Source: Cryptomeria japonica | Lineage: Eukaryota > Streptophyta > Pinopsida > Cupressales > Cupressaceae | Direction: 5' to 3' | Length of the DNA: 64,000 nucleotides | NCBI RefSeq assembly: GCF_030272615.1 | Contig: NC_081405.1 | Coordinates: 153,345,113-153,409,112, forward strand | In this document: piece by piece, positions 1 through 11,515 of the stretch | How positions within the stretch are numbered: the stretch's first letter is position 1 | Layout: each line of letters opens with the position of its first letter | Made by a program: the position numbers and the translations under genes | Notes under the pieces: generated by a model | Told to the model about the DNA's origin: nothing | Databases searched by the model: none | The model's input: the letters and a program-made list of their open reading frames with translations, nothing else

Positions 1-1021
1 TAGTGTTGTTAGGAGGGTGAACTCCTTCTTTGAATATTTTCAACTTACCTTTCTTTATCATGGCTTCTTCCATTCTGATTCCATTATCAATCATTTTTGC
101 CAAACTTTGATTTCCTTGCATTTTTAAGTAATAACTCATTTGATCATTTAATTTGTCAATGAATATGTCCATTTTTTCATACTTTGGCACTATACGAAGA
201 TATCGCAAAGCTAACTATCTCCATGATTGTAAAAATGTCATGAAAGGTTCTCCAGTCTTTTGTTTGGCATTACATAGGTCTAGCATTGTTACTTCATGTT
301 GGATATTGTAAGAGTATTGTGGAAAAAACTTATCCATCAATTTTGAGAATGATCTGATTCTAAGTGTAAGTTTGGAGAACCATTCTATAGCTAGTCCAAT
401 TAAGCTTTTTGGAAATAACCTCATCAAGTAGGTATCCTCATGTGCAAAATCCATACTCATTGTGCAAAATTCTCATATATGATCTTGGGGGTCAGTGCTT
501 CCATCATATTTTTTGTATCTAAGAGTTTCAAAACCTATAGGAAATGGTCTCATGTTTAGGTTTATGTCGAATGGATAAGGACGGATTTCTTGAAGTGAGT
601 ATCTTCTAACATTTCCTCTTTGCATATCTTGAATTTGTGTTTGTAGTGTTTGTATTTGTTGTGTGAGAGTTGTGATAGGATTATCCACATGATTTGTTCT
701 TGCATAACCATGATTTTGCATTCTAGGAGGATCTTGATCTCTTCTTGTATCATCTCTACCTCTTCTTGTATCCTCATTGGATTGAGCGTTATTTAGAATT
801 TCTACTTCATCCCTTGTGTGAATGTAAGTTTCCTCATTGGTTTTGGTATTACAAGGAAATGACGTGTCATTGAGTTTGAGACCAAAAATATCCTCGTATT
901 GTTCGTTATTAAGGGGGGGATCATTTCTCTTTTGTGTCAATTTGTTCATATAAAAATCTTGGGGGAGTTTAGCACTAGATTTTGATAACATTAGGAAATA
1001 TTTTTCTTTTTCTCCCTCCAA
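1..1021 (-). pseudogene. Ty3/gypsy gag fragment, truncated by window edge
   Basis: Reading the minus strand gives one frame through the gag of a Ty3/gypsy retrotransposon, which would form the capsid of the virus-like particle. A Gln-rich, coiled-coil-like stretch (TTLTQQIQTLQTQIQDMQ) leads to YDGSTDPQDHI and then the Retrotrans_gag core (EDTYLMRLFPKSLIGLAIEWFSKL, then KFFPQYSYNIQ). Stops near 473 and 215 interrupt the frame, which resumes downstream as DIFIDKLNDQMSYYLKMQG and runs off the window start. No LTR or PBS is seen upstream; the fragment abuts copia protease sequence at about 1022-1035. The gag assignment is firm; the lineage is not resolved. Confidence 0.8.
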
Positions 1022-1022
1022 T

Positions 1023-1899
1023 ATTTTCTACATAAATTTATAACCTTTGTCACACATCTGACTCACACTCAGCAAATTGTGCCTCAATCCTTCCACATAG
1101 TACACATAATGTGCTTTCAGTTTTCACTCAATATTTAGAGTACATTTTCCCTTTATCTTGATAGATGAGTTGTCTCCAAACCTTACTGAGCCACCATTCC
1201 AATCTTCAAGCTTGATAAATTTATTTTTATCACCGATGATGTGGTTGGAACAACCACTATCTACAACCTACAAGTTTCTTCTTTATGCATGTAGGGCAGT
1301 CTGTACTATAAAACTTGATTCTGCTTTATCCTTTTCTTTCTCAACCCAAACTAGTTGAGTTTCCTTCTTCTTGTCAACTGCAATTTTGTGCTCCAGTTTG
1401 GCTATCAGTTCCTGATCAGGAGTTGTCCTCTTCTGCTTGATTTTCCTATTCTTACAAAGATTTTCTATATGTCCAAACTCTTGACAGTTATAGCATCACA
1501 TTTATATTGAAAGATGAATATTTGAAACTATTGTAGGACACTAGTTTACTCTTCCTACATTCAAAACTCCTATGACCAAATCCATTGCACTAATAATAGA
1601 CAAAATTCATATCCTAGAGTGCATTAAATGGACTTCTACTTTCATAACTCATAGTGGGCTTTTTTGTTAATCTACATTCAACTAACCTATGTCCAAATTT
1701 GTTACACTAGTAACAATAACTATGAAAGTTAGAAACATACTAGTTAGGTTGCCTTGGTCCTGCAAACGTCTGTCTCATCGGGGGTCTTTCTTCCATGCTT
1801 CTAACTCTAGTGAATCCTTCATGATCAACCCTTCCATTTCTCCTAAGATCTGTATTCTGGTAAATTTGGTGTGGCCTCCAGTTCATTGATTGTGTATAT
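1023..1899 (-). pseudogene. Ty1/copia aspartic protease remnant
   Basis: On the minus strand this decodes as a copia-type protease. The catalytic motif appears as VVDSGCSNHIIGD (about 1225-1265), followed by FIKLEDWNGGSVRFGDNSS and then GLRHNLLSVSQMCDKGYKF (about 1033-1090), the usual lead-in to the GAG-pre-integrase region. Upstream, 1440-1899 is a degraded linker with several stops. The protease would cut Gag-Pol in the virus-like particle. Sequence stops being copia right after DKGYKF, so integrase, reverse transcriptase and RNase H are missing from this copy. Confidence 0.8.
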
Positions 1900-2711
1900 C
1901 AGTTTGTGTGGTGGTTACTAACAGCTTTTGCATAGGACTTCTTATTGGTATCCTTTCTTAATGTGAATGTCTTCTTCTCTTCACCTTCACTTGAAAAGGT
2001 GAGTTGTATCTCCTTACAGAATGTATCTTTGTTGTTTGAGCTTTGTCCTTCTTCAAATCCTAAGCCACCAGCATCTTTAGATTGCTTTTGTTTGCTCAAC
2101 ATCTTGTCCAAGACTTATGTGCTACCCTCATATTTGCTTCTCACTTTCAGTTCATCCTTGATCTTTTAAAGCTCCTTTCTGAGCTTCACTATTTCTACTT
2201 CCAAATCTTGATTCTCATTTTCCTTCTTTATCAAATTAGAGGATGTAACTTCACATATCCTCTTGTCTCCTTCCAACTGGAGTTTCAAGCAGAGATAACT
2301 CGAATTGACTCATTCAGGGATTGCTTCAAGTGATCTTTTTCTTCTATTGCAGCAAGCTTGCCCTTCTTAAGTTCTCTTCTTGTCTTACTTAACTCCTCAA
2401 GAGCACTTATGAGCTCGCCTTCTAGATCCACTTTAGCTATAATGTCTTCATCTTCCTCCACTACTTCATCTAGTGCCATAAAGAGATTAAATTCTCTTTC
2501 ATCTTCATGGCAATCATCTTCTGATGAACTTTCTTTGTCTATGCATCATCCTCAATGGTATATAGGATGTTCTTCTTCCGATAGATTTTTCTTCCTTGTT
2601 GGTAGACTTTCCTTTCTTTGTCTTCACCAACAACCTGCTAAAACTTCTTTTCTCATCTCCACCGGTTTCATTATAAGGACATTTTGCAACAAAAGTGTCC
2701 AACTTTACCAC
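1900..2711 (-). pseudogene. Ty1/copia gag C-terminal part: zinc knuckle and Glu/Lys-rich linker
   Basis: This is the C-terminal half of the copia Gag on the minus strand. The nucleocapsid zinc knuckle starts in the upstream frame as CFNCGKVGHF and continues one frame over as VAKCPYNETGG, so a frameshift sits inside the CX2CX4HX4C knuckle at about 2685-2695. Beyond it is a highly charged, coiled-coil-like segment (EDIIAKVDLEGELISALEEL, then KTRRELKKGKL) and a Ser/Lys-rich tail ending in KKSYAKAVSNHHTN. Such linkers lie between the knuckle and protease in copia polyproteins. It is broken by several frame changes. Confidence 0.75.
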
Positions 2712-3482
2712 AGTTGAAGCATTTGAGTGGTAACTTTCCTTTATACTTACCAGATCCTCTCTTGAGCTTTCTGACTAATTTTTCTACCTCTGCATTTGAG
2801 TCTTCATTGGACCCTTTATGAGAAACCTCTTCCTTGTCCTTTTTGATGGAGTCAAAATATATCTCTTTCCTTGAAGATGCTTCACCGGTTGTCCTCATTT
2901 CATTGGCAGTTAGAGAGCCAAATAGCTCATCCATTGTGAAGATTATCAGATCCTTGGCTTCCTCTATGGTAGAAACCTTAGTACCATTCTTAGATGTGAG
3001 AGATATAAGTACCTTTTTGACAATAATCTCATTGGCAATTTCCTCTCCAAGTCCTCTTATGGTGTTCACAATTTCATCTGCTCTGTGAAGGTAGTCTGCA
3101 ATCTTTTCTTCATCTTTCATTTGTATGCCTTCAAGCTAACCTCTTAGTGATTGTAGCTTGGCCTCTTTGACTTTGGCATCTCCTTCAAATAATCTTTGTA
3201 ATTTATCCCAAGTCTCCTTGGCGGATGCATAGTGCATGACCTTGACAAACTCATTATCTGATAGCCCGCTTAGAATAGCATGTTTAGCCTTTGCATTGTT
3301 CTCATACTTCTTCTTAGCATCCTGATCAATGGGAGGAACACTAGGGATAGTATACCCATTCTTGACAAACATCCACACATCAAAACCAAGGGAGGAAATA
3401 TAGGTTCCATTCTTCAGCTCCAGAGGCATAGTTAGATCCATCAAACATGGGGGTATTTGAGGAGGTGGACTCATTTCTTGCC
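2671..3482 (-). pseudogene. Ty1/copia gag N-terminal part (UBN2-type)
   Basis: The likely gag start is the ATG at 3480-3482 on the minus strand (MARNES...), about 60 bp downstream of the PBS. Reading gives MFDGSNY, then after a frameshift TYISSLGFDVWMFVKNGY, VPPIDQDAKKKYENNAKAKH, LSDNEFVKVMHYASAKETWD and, in a second frame, DYLHRADEIVNTIRGLGEE with ISLTSKNGTKVSTIEEAKDL. These are hallmarks of the plant copia gag_UBN2 family. At least two frameshifts separate the blocks (near 3440 and 3125). The protein would assemble the particle; this copy cannot. Confidence 0.85.
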
Positions 3483-3543
3483 ATTGTGTTCTTTGACTAG
3501 AATCTACCCAAGCTAGAGAAAGATTTAATTGCCCAGGAACCTA

Positions 3544-3557
3544 GGATCTGATACCAA
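3544..3557 (-). promoter_or_regulatory. tRNA-Met primer-binding site of the minus-strand copia element
   Basis: The minus strand reads TTGGTATCAGATCC, matching the plant initiator tRNA-Met PBS (TGGTATCAGAGC) except near its end. It lies just downstream of the LTR and upstream of the gag start, exactly where minus-strand DNA synthesis is primed. Confidence 0.85.
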
Positions 3558-3561
3558 TTCT

Positions 3562-5120
3562 TGAACACAATGTACAACTGAGAGGGGGGTGAATCATTGG
3601 TTCCTAAAATATTTTCACTTTAAACCAAAATTTGAGTACCAGTTAACAACCTAAAGACTAAGCAATCAAACCGATAAGATATGAGAGGATATCAAAAGAG
3701 GAAAACATACAAATGCATAACCCACAACACCAGATGTACGAGGAAAACCCAATATGGGAAAAACCTCGGTGAGAAATGTTGTTGGAGTCTACTGCTCCAA
3801 TCCAGCCTCACAATGAAATAACAGATTATAATGATTTAGGGCACTAACTCGATGTAATATAATGAAATAGAATTTTAATGCAATGATAGCACCTAGTTGA
3901 AAATGAGTTATGCAACACCTCATCAATGGATGTCTGTCGGTTATTAACTTCCTTTATTTCACTCGTTCTTCTTCTGTCTATTATTAGATTGCTCTCTCTA
4001 ATCTCTTACCGGTTGCTCTCTGTCTCTCTGCTCTTTCTTGGAACCTCACCCTACATAGTATCACACTTTTATGCCTTCCTAACCCTTCAATACCTATCGG
4101 TATGCTTGACTATTAAGACTATAACACTTTACCGGTTACTCTGTCTCTACCAGTTAGAACCTCTCACCGGTTCAACCTACTAACACACACTTTAACTCTT
4201 TGTGAAAGAACTCTTATGCAAATAGTCTTTCTTCTTAATCAGGCTCTCTTTTCTCTCACAACTCACATCTAGCATCAATCAATATCAGTTTAGAGTTCAC
4301 ATATTTATCTGTGAGGGTTCCTGCTAAAAGAAACATTCAAACGATGGCGTCTTAGGGTTTTCCTTCACCAACTCAATCCATATCAGATCTGATCTAATCT
4401 ACTTTTCTGGAATGGTGATCTGCACCACAACAAACTACACTACCATCACATTGCTTTCCAATTTGGGTTTTCTATTTTTGGATGTCTGTGACATGCTTTT
4501 CTTCATTTCTTTGTCAATTGTCATTAATGGCTTGGCTATTTCCTTCAACCAACGACTACAAGGATCAGATCGTCTTGCAAGGTTATTTCAATCACCTTGC
4601 CACTTTGTCTTCCTCAAGCCGCAACATCTTGCCATCATCCCGTGATTTACGGGTTGTTCATTAATGTCGACATGTTCATTAGACTACTACGTCGATGAAT
4701 ACTTCAGCGACCTCTGCATGCTTGCCACCTGGTGTCCACCTATCATCCTTTGTGACATCAACCTTTGTTCAAACTAAAAAGTCAATTTGACATCCTTCAC
4801 CAACCAAGACTCGCTACCGATTCAACACACCTTGCCGGTATAACCTAACTTCATCAGTGGACCTTCATTACCTACTGACCTCTTCTCTACCAATGGATCA
4901 AGTTGGCCTTCATCAAACATGTTGGTCCATCTACTTCCATTTATTGGTAGCATTAAACTTCTCTTTGTATACTGGTTCACATTCCTCTATGTCTACTTTA
5001 CACACTCTATCCTTCATATTGGTTAACATCATTTCTTACTTCACCCATACTGATCACCACTACTTACTCACCGGTGACCATGCCATACCGGTTGACATAA
5101 ATGACAACCTAATGCCAACA
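3562..5120 (-). mobile_element. 5' LTR of the minus-strand copia element
   Basis: On the minus strand the LTR starts at about 5120 with TGTTGGCATTAGGTTGTCAT and ends close to 3562 with ...CACCCCCCTCTCAGTTG...TTCA, directly before the PBS. Start and end match two solo LTRs elsewhere in this window (12844-13943 and 28853-29800), which share the TGTTGGYA start, an internal TCATTGATG-type box and the CACCCCCCTCTCA end. Many ACCGGT/ACCGG words occur inside. About 1.56 kb. The 3' LTR is not in the window, so no target duplication can be checked. The exact 3' end is uncertain because the terminal CA is degraded. Confidence 0.75.
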
Positions 5121-7188
5121 AATTATGAATATTTATATAGCGGACTGAAAGAGTACCGCTTAGGTCATTCTCTCTCACCTGACCTTATTGGCTACTCAGG
5201 AAGCAGCCCCTTCTACCTAAAAAGTAAAAAGGGAGTGTCACAAAAACATTTCTCTTGCACCTAGGACCACAAAAGTCGAGGGAGAGAATAGTGTGTGTTA
5301 GCAATAGGACCACTCTACATGCACAAGTGTGCCAGACACAAAAGACAAAGGTTCACTTATGAAATTGAAATATTTTCTAACTATAAAAAGACACGTGATT
5401 CATTTTAACCAAAAATATTCTTGGTAATTGCACCCCTATTTGGTGGTCCTGCAATAAACGAGTTAGAGTTTTGAGCTTTGGAGTATTCTATTATCAAACC
5501 TACACCAAATATTAGCCAAAACCAAAAAAAAAAAAAGCAGATTAGTGAGTTAGAAATAAACAGATAAAATTTCAATTCAGTAAAATGACATAAAATAAAA
5601 CATAGAGCGATCTCACCATTTCTTCAAGCAATCCCACTATATTCACTAATAATCCCACTACTTTACTAGTGAATAAATATTCAACAAAAAAACATTAAAA
5701 AGCCTTAAACCCAAAAAAGCAATCTTGCCACTTCTTAAGTCAATCCCACTATTTTACCTAGAAATCCCACCATTTCTAATAAATAAATTTTGACGAAACT
5801 CAAAAATGAAATGCAAAATTTAAGACCCAAAAAATTATACCTGTATAGGATGGTGGGAACGCGTTCCCACTGTTTCTCCAAGAAATCTTGAAATTTCTTT
5901 AATCAATCCTACTATTTCATAAAATTAGATTTTTAAAAAATTAAACTTCCATCGAGGTGAAAATTCACTTAAATTATCACGTTTTTGTCTTCAAGTACTA
6001 AAAATCTGTCAAAAAATAAAAAACATGAGATTGGACTCGTGAAGTGAGGTCCCACTGAAAGTACTAGAAATGTATGTAGAAAATATTGGATGTAAAATAT
6101 TGAAAAGATAAACTAAGCAATTAACAGACACATATTTCAATCACACTCAAGACTAGGACATTTAAGAAGAAAGAAAACTAGATGAACAAAATAAAACTAA
6201 TTAAAGTGCAAACTCTATCTTCCTCCGATTTGATTGTCCCCTGATTTCATGTGTGCTTTCTATATGGTAGATACTTGATTGTGCTCCATGATAGTGAATG
6301 CAAGGGAAAAACTAAGCTAAGATGGGATGCAAAATGTTATGCTAAATGGATGTGATTATGCGAAAAGATGAGTGAGCATTTCTCCATTATGAGGGTATGA
6401 AAATGAAAGTGGATGATTTTGGAAGGAAAATGAGGGGTTTAAATAGACTTGAATGAGAGATGGAGAGGTATGAGAATGGGACATGTGTCCCTAAGAAGGG
6501 CATTTGTCATGGATGAGAATGACATGTGTCCTTAAGAAGGACATGTGTCATTGGAAAGAATGACATGTGTTCCTCAGGACACATGCCCATTTGGGAATGA
6601 GATACCCAAATTGGAAGGTTCTATTCTAAAAGAGATTACAAAACCATGAAATTACCATGTTTGAGAAAATTTGGAATATTTTCCCAATTTTTAGGAAAAT
6701 TTCCCCAAATTTTATGAAATTTGGGATATTTTAGGGAATTTAAGATATTTTGGTTATGTGCACATATATGGTGAGGGAAAAGGATAAGGTTGACTAAAAC
6801 CTTTGGTTAATTGGGTGGGTTAGGCTAGAGGAAAGGGTCAAATGGAGGTTAAAGGAGGATTAAAGTTAGGAGACATGTGGAGAAATAGAATTGATTAATT
6901 CTATGAGAGGATTTAAGAGGAAAATGTCAAAATTAATTAAATAATCAAATTGCATTTGATTTATTTAATAGAATAAAAGGATCAAATTTAATTAATTAAT
7001 TGATTTATGATTGTCAAATAATTAATTAAATAGGGATTATAGCTAATTAATAAGATTAATTAGCTAGAAGGAAGGAACACTTATTAATTAAATAATGTGT
7101 AATTACTTAATTAAAAGTCTTCGAGATAGCTAAATTCAATTAATTAAATTACTAAAATTTAGGTGTCTACAATCTTATCTAATTCAAA
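5121..7188. other. Non-coding, AT-rich, probably LTR-retrotransposon debris
   Basis: No supported gene. The stretch has long AT-rich runs and, at 6470-6600, clustered repeats of ACATGTGTCC/GACATGTGT. A block rich in TTAATTAAT follows (6890-7150) and ends at GTGTCTACA (about 7160-7169). A TTTAAATAG box near 6440 followed by a terminus of that form resembles the end of a gypsy LTR. No matching second LTR, PBS or PPT was found, so this is only a suggestion. Confidence 0.35.
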
Positions 7189-8021
7189 TCTTGATCCATG
7201 CAAGAATATATCAATTTTAGGTCAACTTTTGATCAAACTCAAATCTAAGGTTTCATATATAAGGAATTTTTTTTCCTCATTTGGGTATCTGATCTAGCAT
7301 TCAAGTGGAGATCCTTATGAAATCAAAGTTCTACTTTAAGGTGAAGTTTCAAACCTAGAAATTCATCAATATCTTTCCAACCATGGAAGCTTCAAGGACA
7401 TCGGAGGATGATAATAGAATCATTGATCAATGATTAGCTTGTACCTCTTCCTAAAGGCTTGGGCATGATTTCATGTTATTCTTGTGTTTCTACATTGTGC
7501 TTCAAAATACTTTATATTAGTTTTTAGATTTACATCATTTCTTTAGATTTGCATCCTAATTGTGATTCAAAACATCTTCATTATAATCATTTAGAATTTA
7601 CTCAAACACACTTGAGTAGGACTCTAGTTTGTATTTTAGACATTATAGCTCATAGAGATCTTAGACACACATACTATTCAAGAGCACATGCTTTTCCAAT
7701 TACAATACTGGCTATTTGTGGAGGTGGAAATCGTCAAAACAAGGGGGTTGACCAAGGAAAACCCCTATATACCCACAACCCTACCATCTTCTATCTTGCA
7801 GGTGCAACTACAGGTATCTGGCATAGCCAGAAGACTTTGAAAATCTTTAGGAAGCTAGTACAAGACTGTGTTATGCCCTATATAACACACACCAACTTTT
7901 TTCTTCTCGAGCTAGGGTCCCCCTTTTTGCTTCGCTTTGTTTTCATCTTGTTTTATTTTCGTTCGCACTTCGAAACCTCGGGTTCTTGGTATCCCGAAGT
8001 GTGTCTTGTTCCTTTCATTTT
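7189..8021. other. Unassigned non-coding DNA flanking the copia insertion
   Basis: A 165-codon open frame (7549-8046, +) is present, but nothing in its translation is recognisable and it runs across the LTR boundary, so chance is likely. The last 100 bp (about 7920-8021) contain CGAAACCTCGGG and TCCCGAAG words. The same words are abundant after 26007, which supports the idea that 7920-8021 and 26007 onward were continuous before the copia element inserted. Confidence 0.4.
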
Positions 8022-8449
8022 TGTTGGTGTAAATTATGTCTCATAATTACACTTTACTTAATTTGACTTAGGGTAATGCATTTCATAGTAGTTTGGATAT
8101 GAGACACTTAGGGAAGTGCACACATAGGGATGATGTATGTAGGAGAAATTCCACCTTTGTAGTCTTATCTTGTTGTAAAATTCCACCTTCGATGGGTGAT
8201 ATATTTTATTATTTATCCTACCTACCCTTGTTTCTCATTGAGCCACATATCATGATTGTGTGCTCACATATCCATATGGCCTTTCCTTTATAATCAGGGT
8301 CATCTATATTGTATATAATTTTAATGATTCAGTTGATCGGTATTTTGCATATTGATTAGAATACAATTTATTTTTATCAAATCTATTTGTCTCTCTTTTG
8401 TGCTATTCAATGTGCTCTTGATCTTGGCTATTTTCAACTAATTCTTACA
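8022..8449 (+). mobile_element. 5' LTR of the copia-type element
   Basis: It starts TGTTGGTGTAAATTATG and ends TTCTTACA immediately before the PBS. It is clearly homologous along its whole length to 25562-26006. A TATA-like TTTATAA lies at about 8287-8293 (TTTATAAAC in the other copy), so U3 is roughly the first 260 bp. The 3' copy has about 18 bp more, including CCACCTCATGTGGATTATTT. Confidence 0.9.
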
Positions 8450-8462
8450 TGGTATCAAAGCC
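8450..8462 (+). promoter_or_regulatory. tRNA-Met primer-binding site
   Basis: TGGTATCAAAGCC directly follows the 5' LTR with no spacer. It differs by one base from the usual plant copia PBS TGGTATCAGAGC. Confidence 0.9.
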
Positions 8463-9622
8463 ATTGGGGCTTCATTGAGTAGTCTTTTTGGAGAGCTTTT
8501 GGAGCATTTTATTTTCAGATCTAAGGAGCTTCATATTTTAGGGGCATCTTGGCTTAGCCTTTGCCCAGTCTACCACATGACTTCCTCTTAACACACAATA
8601 CCTCTACCATCGACGTCATCTGCCACTTGGCACCCCTTCATTGTACCACACAGACCTTGTTAGTGACACACGGTGGTATTGCATTGATACACATGCACAA
8701 TTTTGATTCACCCACGCAACTCTTACTATATAGTCAACATTGCAACATCAGCCACCCAGTTAGATAGTTGTATTGTGTTGCCTTGGTAGACTAGTCATCA
8801 TTTCCTACTGCCAAGTGGCTCGTCACGTCATCTCTGTACAAAATAGTCAACATGACAAGTCATCTGCCATATCATTTGTCTATATTGTACGAACATGCCA
8901 CGCAAGCGGGTGTGACGTTCTGGTGATGGCTAGACGGGCGTCAAATTTAAGCTCGTCAAATGTTGATGTCAGCACTGCATCAACATATTTTTGAAAAAAA
9001 TTTCAACCCCTCTTCAATGAGCTTTTTGGTTTTACAAGCCAACTTTTGAGGCCCATAACTTGCTCATTTTAGCTCCTTTTTTGGTGCAATTTATTTTATT
9101 TGGGCTAATTTTTTGTTCTCTTCATAGTACTGGTTGATTTTTTTTATTTTGATGGACATGTTTTTCACAATTTTTAGTTTTTATGACTATACTTGTCCAA
9201 TCCTTAATTTTGCAACTTCAGAGGCTTCATTTGGGCTCATATGAACTCCTTTTTAGGTGTTGTTTTTTGAAAGTGCATATTTTTTCTCTACTTTCACGTG
9301 GTGTTATCTATTTTTCACCATCTTGAGTATAAATTGTACTTTTAGTATTTGGTCATTTTTGGCCTATTTGTTACTTGTATTTTGATAGGATATCAGTTTA
9401 GATCACTTGCAGTATTTGTTGGAGTCTCTTTTAGCCTATTTGAGGCAGTTGTAAAGTTAAAATCAAAAGTCCACCTTGCCTTGTTTTGCAAGTGGCCATT
9501 GTACATGCACTAAATATAAAATGCCAAATCATCATTTTGGGGGGGTTCTTTGATTGAGTGAATTTGGGGGGGTGTCTTGTGTGATTGTGCCTCTCTTTTC
9601 TTAGTGCTCTTTAATTTTGTTG
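8463..9622 (+). other. Leader between PBS and gag
   Basis: About 1.16 kb of T-rich untranslated leader with no supported gene. Two short open frames (8561-8767, 8773-8994) have no recognisable product. A G-rich stretch (TTTTGGGGGGGTTC and GGGGGGGTGTC, about 9535-9575) precedes gag by some 60 bp. Confidence 0.5.
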
Positions 9623-10580
9623 CTATGGGTTTTCTTAAATTCCCACTTTTAACTCCACATAACTATATTTCATGGAAAAATTGATGTATGGAGTAAGCTA
9701 ATGGAAAAGGGATTAACTCATTATATTGATGGAACTATAACTGCACCAGTTGATCCTAATTCTCACATGGAATGGCTCACTAAAAACATTATGGCTATTG
9801 GAACATTGAGAAAGTATATATCAAAGGATCTCATCTTTCACATTGATAAGTGTAAAACAGTTAAGGATGCATGAGATGTCTTGGGAAAATTGTATGGTCA
9901 AATTGATGAGATTAGAGGCTATCAACTTGATAATGATCTCACCATATTGGATCCCAAGAACTTTGATACAATCCAAGATTATTTCACCAAGGCAAATGAG
10001 CTAAGAGCACAACTAAAGGATTGTGGCATTAATGAGAAGGATGTGCATTTGATCTACAACCTATTGGGAAAGCTTCCATCAAAGTATGCAGCATTTGTTT
10101 CTAGCTTCCAAACCCATCGCTTGATAGTGGGTAGTTCCTTCACTATGTCCACATTTCATGCATTCATAGAAATGTTGATGTTGAAGCAATCTAAGTTGAT
10201 GAGTATAGGGATTCTCAAGTCTTAAAAGTTGGATTTGGTGGTTAATCAAGAGAATCAAGGAAAGGATTCCAATAAGAAGCAAAAGCAGTTCAAGCCTAAG
10301 ACACGATAAGATAAATCACAATATTCCTCTCCAAAACAAAAGGATTCTACATCCTCACCTAAGAGGAAAACATATAAGGACAATCTTCCTTGTTCATATA
10401 GCAAGAAGAGTGGTCATGATGAGCATCATTGTTACACTAGGCAGATTGATGACTTGACCAATATCCACAAGAAGAAGAACATTGATTTGTCATTCGCTTA
10501 CAAGAAGAAGGATTCATCTCCTTCCCCTTCCTCACAATCAAAAGGTAAGGGACAAGCTCTTTGTGCTACTACAAGATGAT
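9623..10580 (+). pseudogene. Copia gag (UBN2-type) with degenerate zinc knuckle
   Basis: The start is ATGGGTTTTCTTAAATTCCC (MGFLKFP...HNYISWKN). A one-base frameshift at about 9685 leads into DVWSKLMEKGLTHYIDGTI, then MEWLTKNIMAIGTLRKYISK, a TGA in KDA*DVLGKLYG, LTILDPKNFDTIQDYFTKAN and GKLPSKYAAFVSSFQTH. These are standard gag_UBN2 blocks. Further on, CSYSKKSGHDEHHCY (about 10390-10440) is the CCHC knuckle with its second Cys changed to Ser. The frame then closes near 10580. Gag would package element RNA; this copy is defective. Confidence 0.85.
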
Positions 10581-10586
10581 TAAGGG

Positions 10587-10815
10587 AGATGGCTTCTAGA
10601 TTCAGGAGCTTCTCATCATATGGCATCTTTGTAGTCTATGTTCTCTTCATTTGAGTCTTGTAGCATGCCACTGATTTTGATGGACAATCATACATACGTG
10701 AAAGTGATTGGGAAAGGATCTATTGTCATTGGGGATAACTCCATCAAGGATGTGTTGTGTGTACCCCATTTGACAAATAATCTTCTTTCCATCTATCAAA
10801 TCACTCATGGGGCAA
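10587..10815 (+). pseudogene. Copia aspartic protease remnant
   Basis: Reads WLLDSGASHHMASL (catalytic DSGA), a TAG, then SMFSSFESCSMPLILMDNHT, VKVIGKGSIVIGDNSIKDVL and CVPHLTNNLLSIYQITHG. This is the copia protease fold plus the NLLS segment that precedes the GAG-pre-integrase region. One in-frame stop follows MASL. It would cut the Gag polyprotein. Confidence 0.85.
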
Positions 10816-11449
10816 CAAGGAAAATGTGGAGTTCACACCTGATTCAGTTATCATTAGAGATTTGGAGACTAGATCTATTATTGCTCGAGGGGTGGTGGAT
10901 CATGCATCTTAGTTGTACACCTTTGCAGATTTTGTTCCTATTGATGAGGATGATTCTTCATATGATGATCACATTTATTGTGATGATTCAGATATCAAGG
11001 AGATCTTTGGGTACTTAAACTTGGGGATTCTCACATGTGACCCAATTCTTGAGCCTTGCATTACATCTTCTCCTATTTATATCACACCACCTATTGCACT
11101 TGATGATGTTGATATTGCAATAGTTTCTTCTTCTTGTGATTTAGTGCAGCAAGATATACCTTGTCTTCCAGCTTCAGTTCATTGGGAAGACTACTTGATA
11201 GACATTGCAGGTTTGTTTCTGGAGTCCTACATTACATATTTGGGAGACATCATTGATGATATTCATTTTCTATTTGATGAAGATGATCCTTATTTGATTG
11301 TTGCAAGGGAACACTTTGACCCTCTTGTTCATTATCTACATGATCATTCTTTCGAGGTTGAAATGATTGTGGATACTTATGTACAACATTTGGAGAAGGT
11401 CTCTTTATCCTTAGAGCAAACATGTGGAATGCCTATCGAAATACCCTAG
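10816..11449 (+). CDS. Unrecognised acidic ORF in place of integrase/RT
   Basis: After the protease the frame passes through a short stretch like the pre-integrase region (VEFTPDSVIIRDLETR, IIARGVVDHASQLYTF). From 10913 it stays open for 178 codons, ending at TAG 11447-11449. The protein is very acidic, with clusters such as IDEDDSSYDDHIYCDDSDI and FLFDEDDPYL and repeated Ile/Leu-rich segments. It has no HHCC zinc site, DDE core or YVDD, so it is not integrase or RT. By position it is part of the Gag-PR polyprotein or a separate accessory product. The reading frame seems to resume at 24960 beyond the LARD-like insertion. I do not recognise a family, and function is unknown. Confidence 0.6.
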
Positions 11450-11515
11450 AGAAATAAATCATAATCTACTAACAAATGCAGATAAAAAAAAAATTCAAGT
11501 TAACCACTACTACTA
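11450..11515. other. Junction between copia ORF and LARD-like element
   Basis: A 66-bp A-rich segment with weak resemblance to 20297-20356 (AATCTACTAACAAATG against AATCCTATAAACATGG). The LTR of the nested element may therefore extend a little further left than 11516. No 5-bp duplication matching the right-hand flank (ATATG at 24960) is seen. Confidence 0.35.

Noticed and set aside
8017-8021. Target duplication for the copia-type element (ATTTT against GTTTC at 26007)
   Set aside because: Only three of five bases agree, in T-rich DNA; not better than chance.
7549-8046. 165-codon ORF
   Set aside because: No recognisable motif, and it crosses the start of the copia LTR at 8022, so it cannot be one conserved gene.
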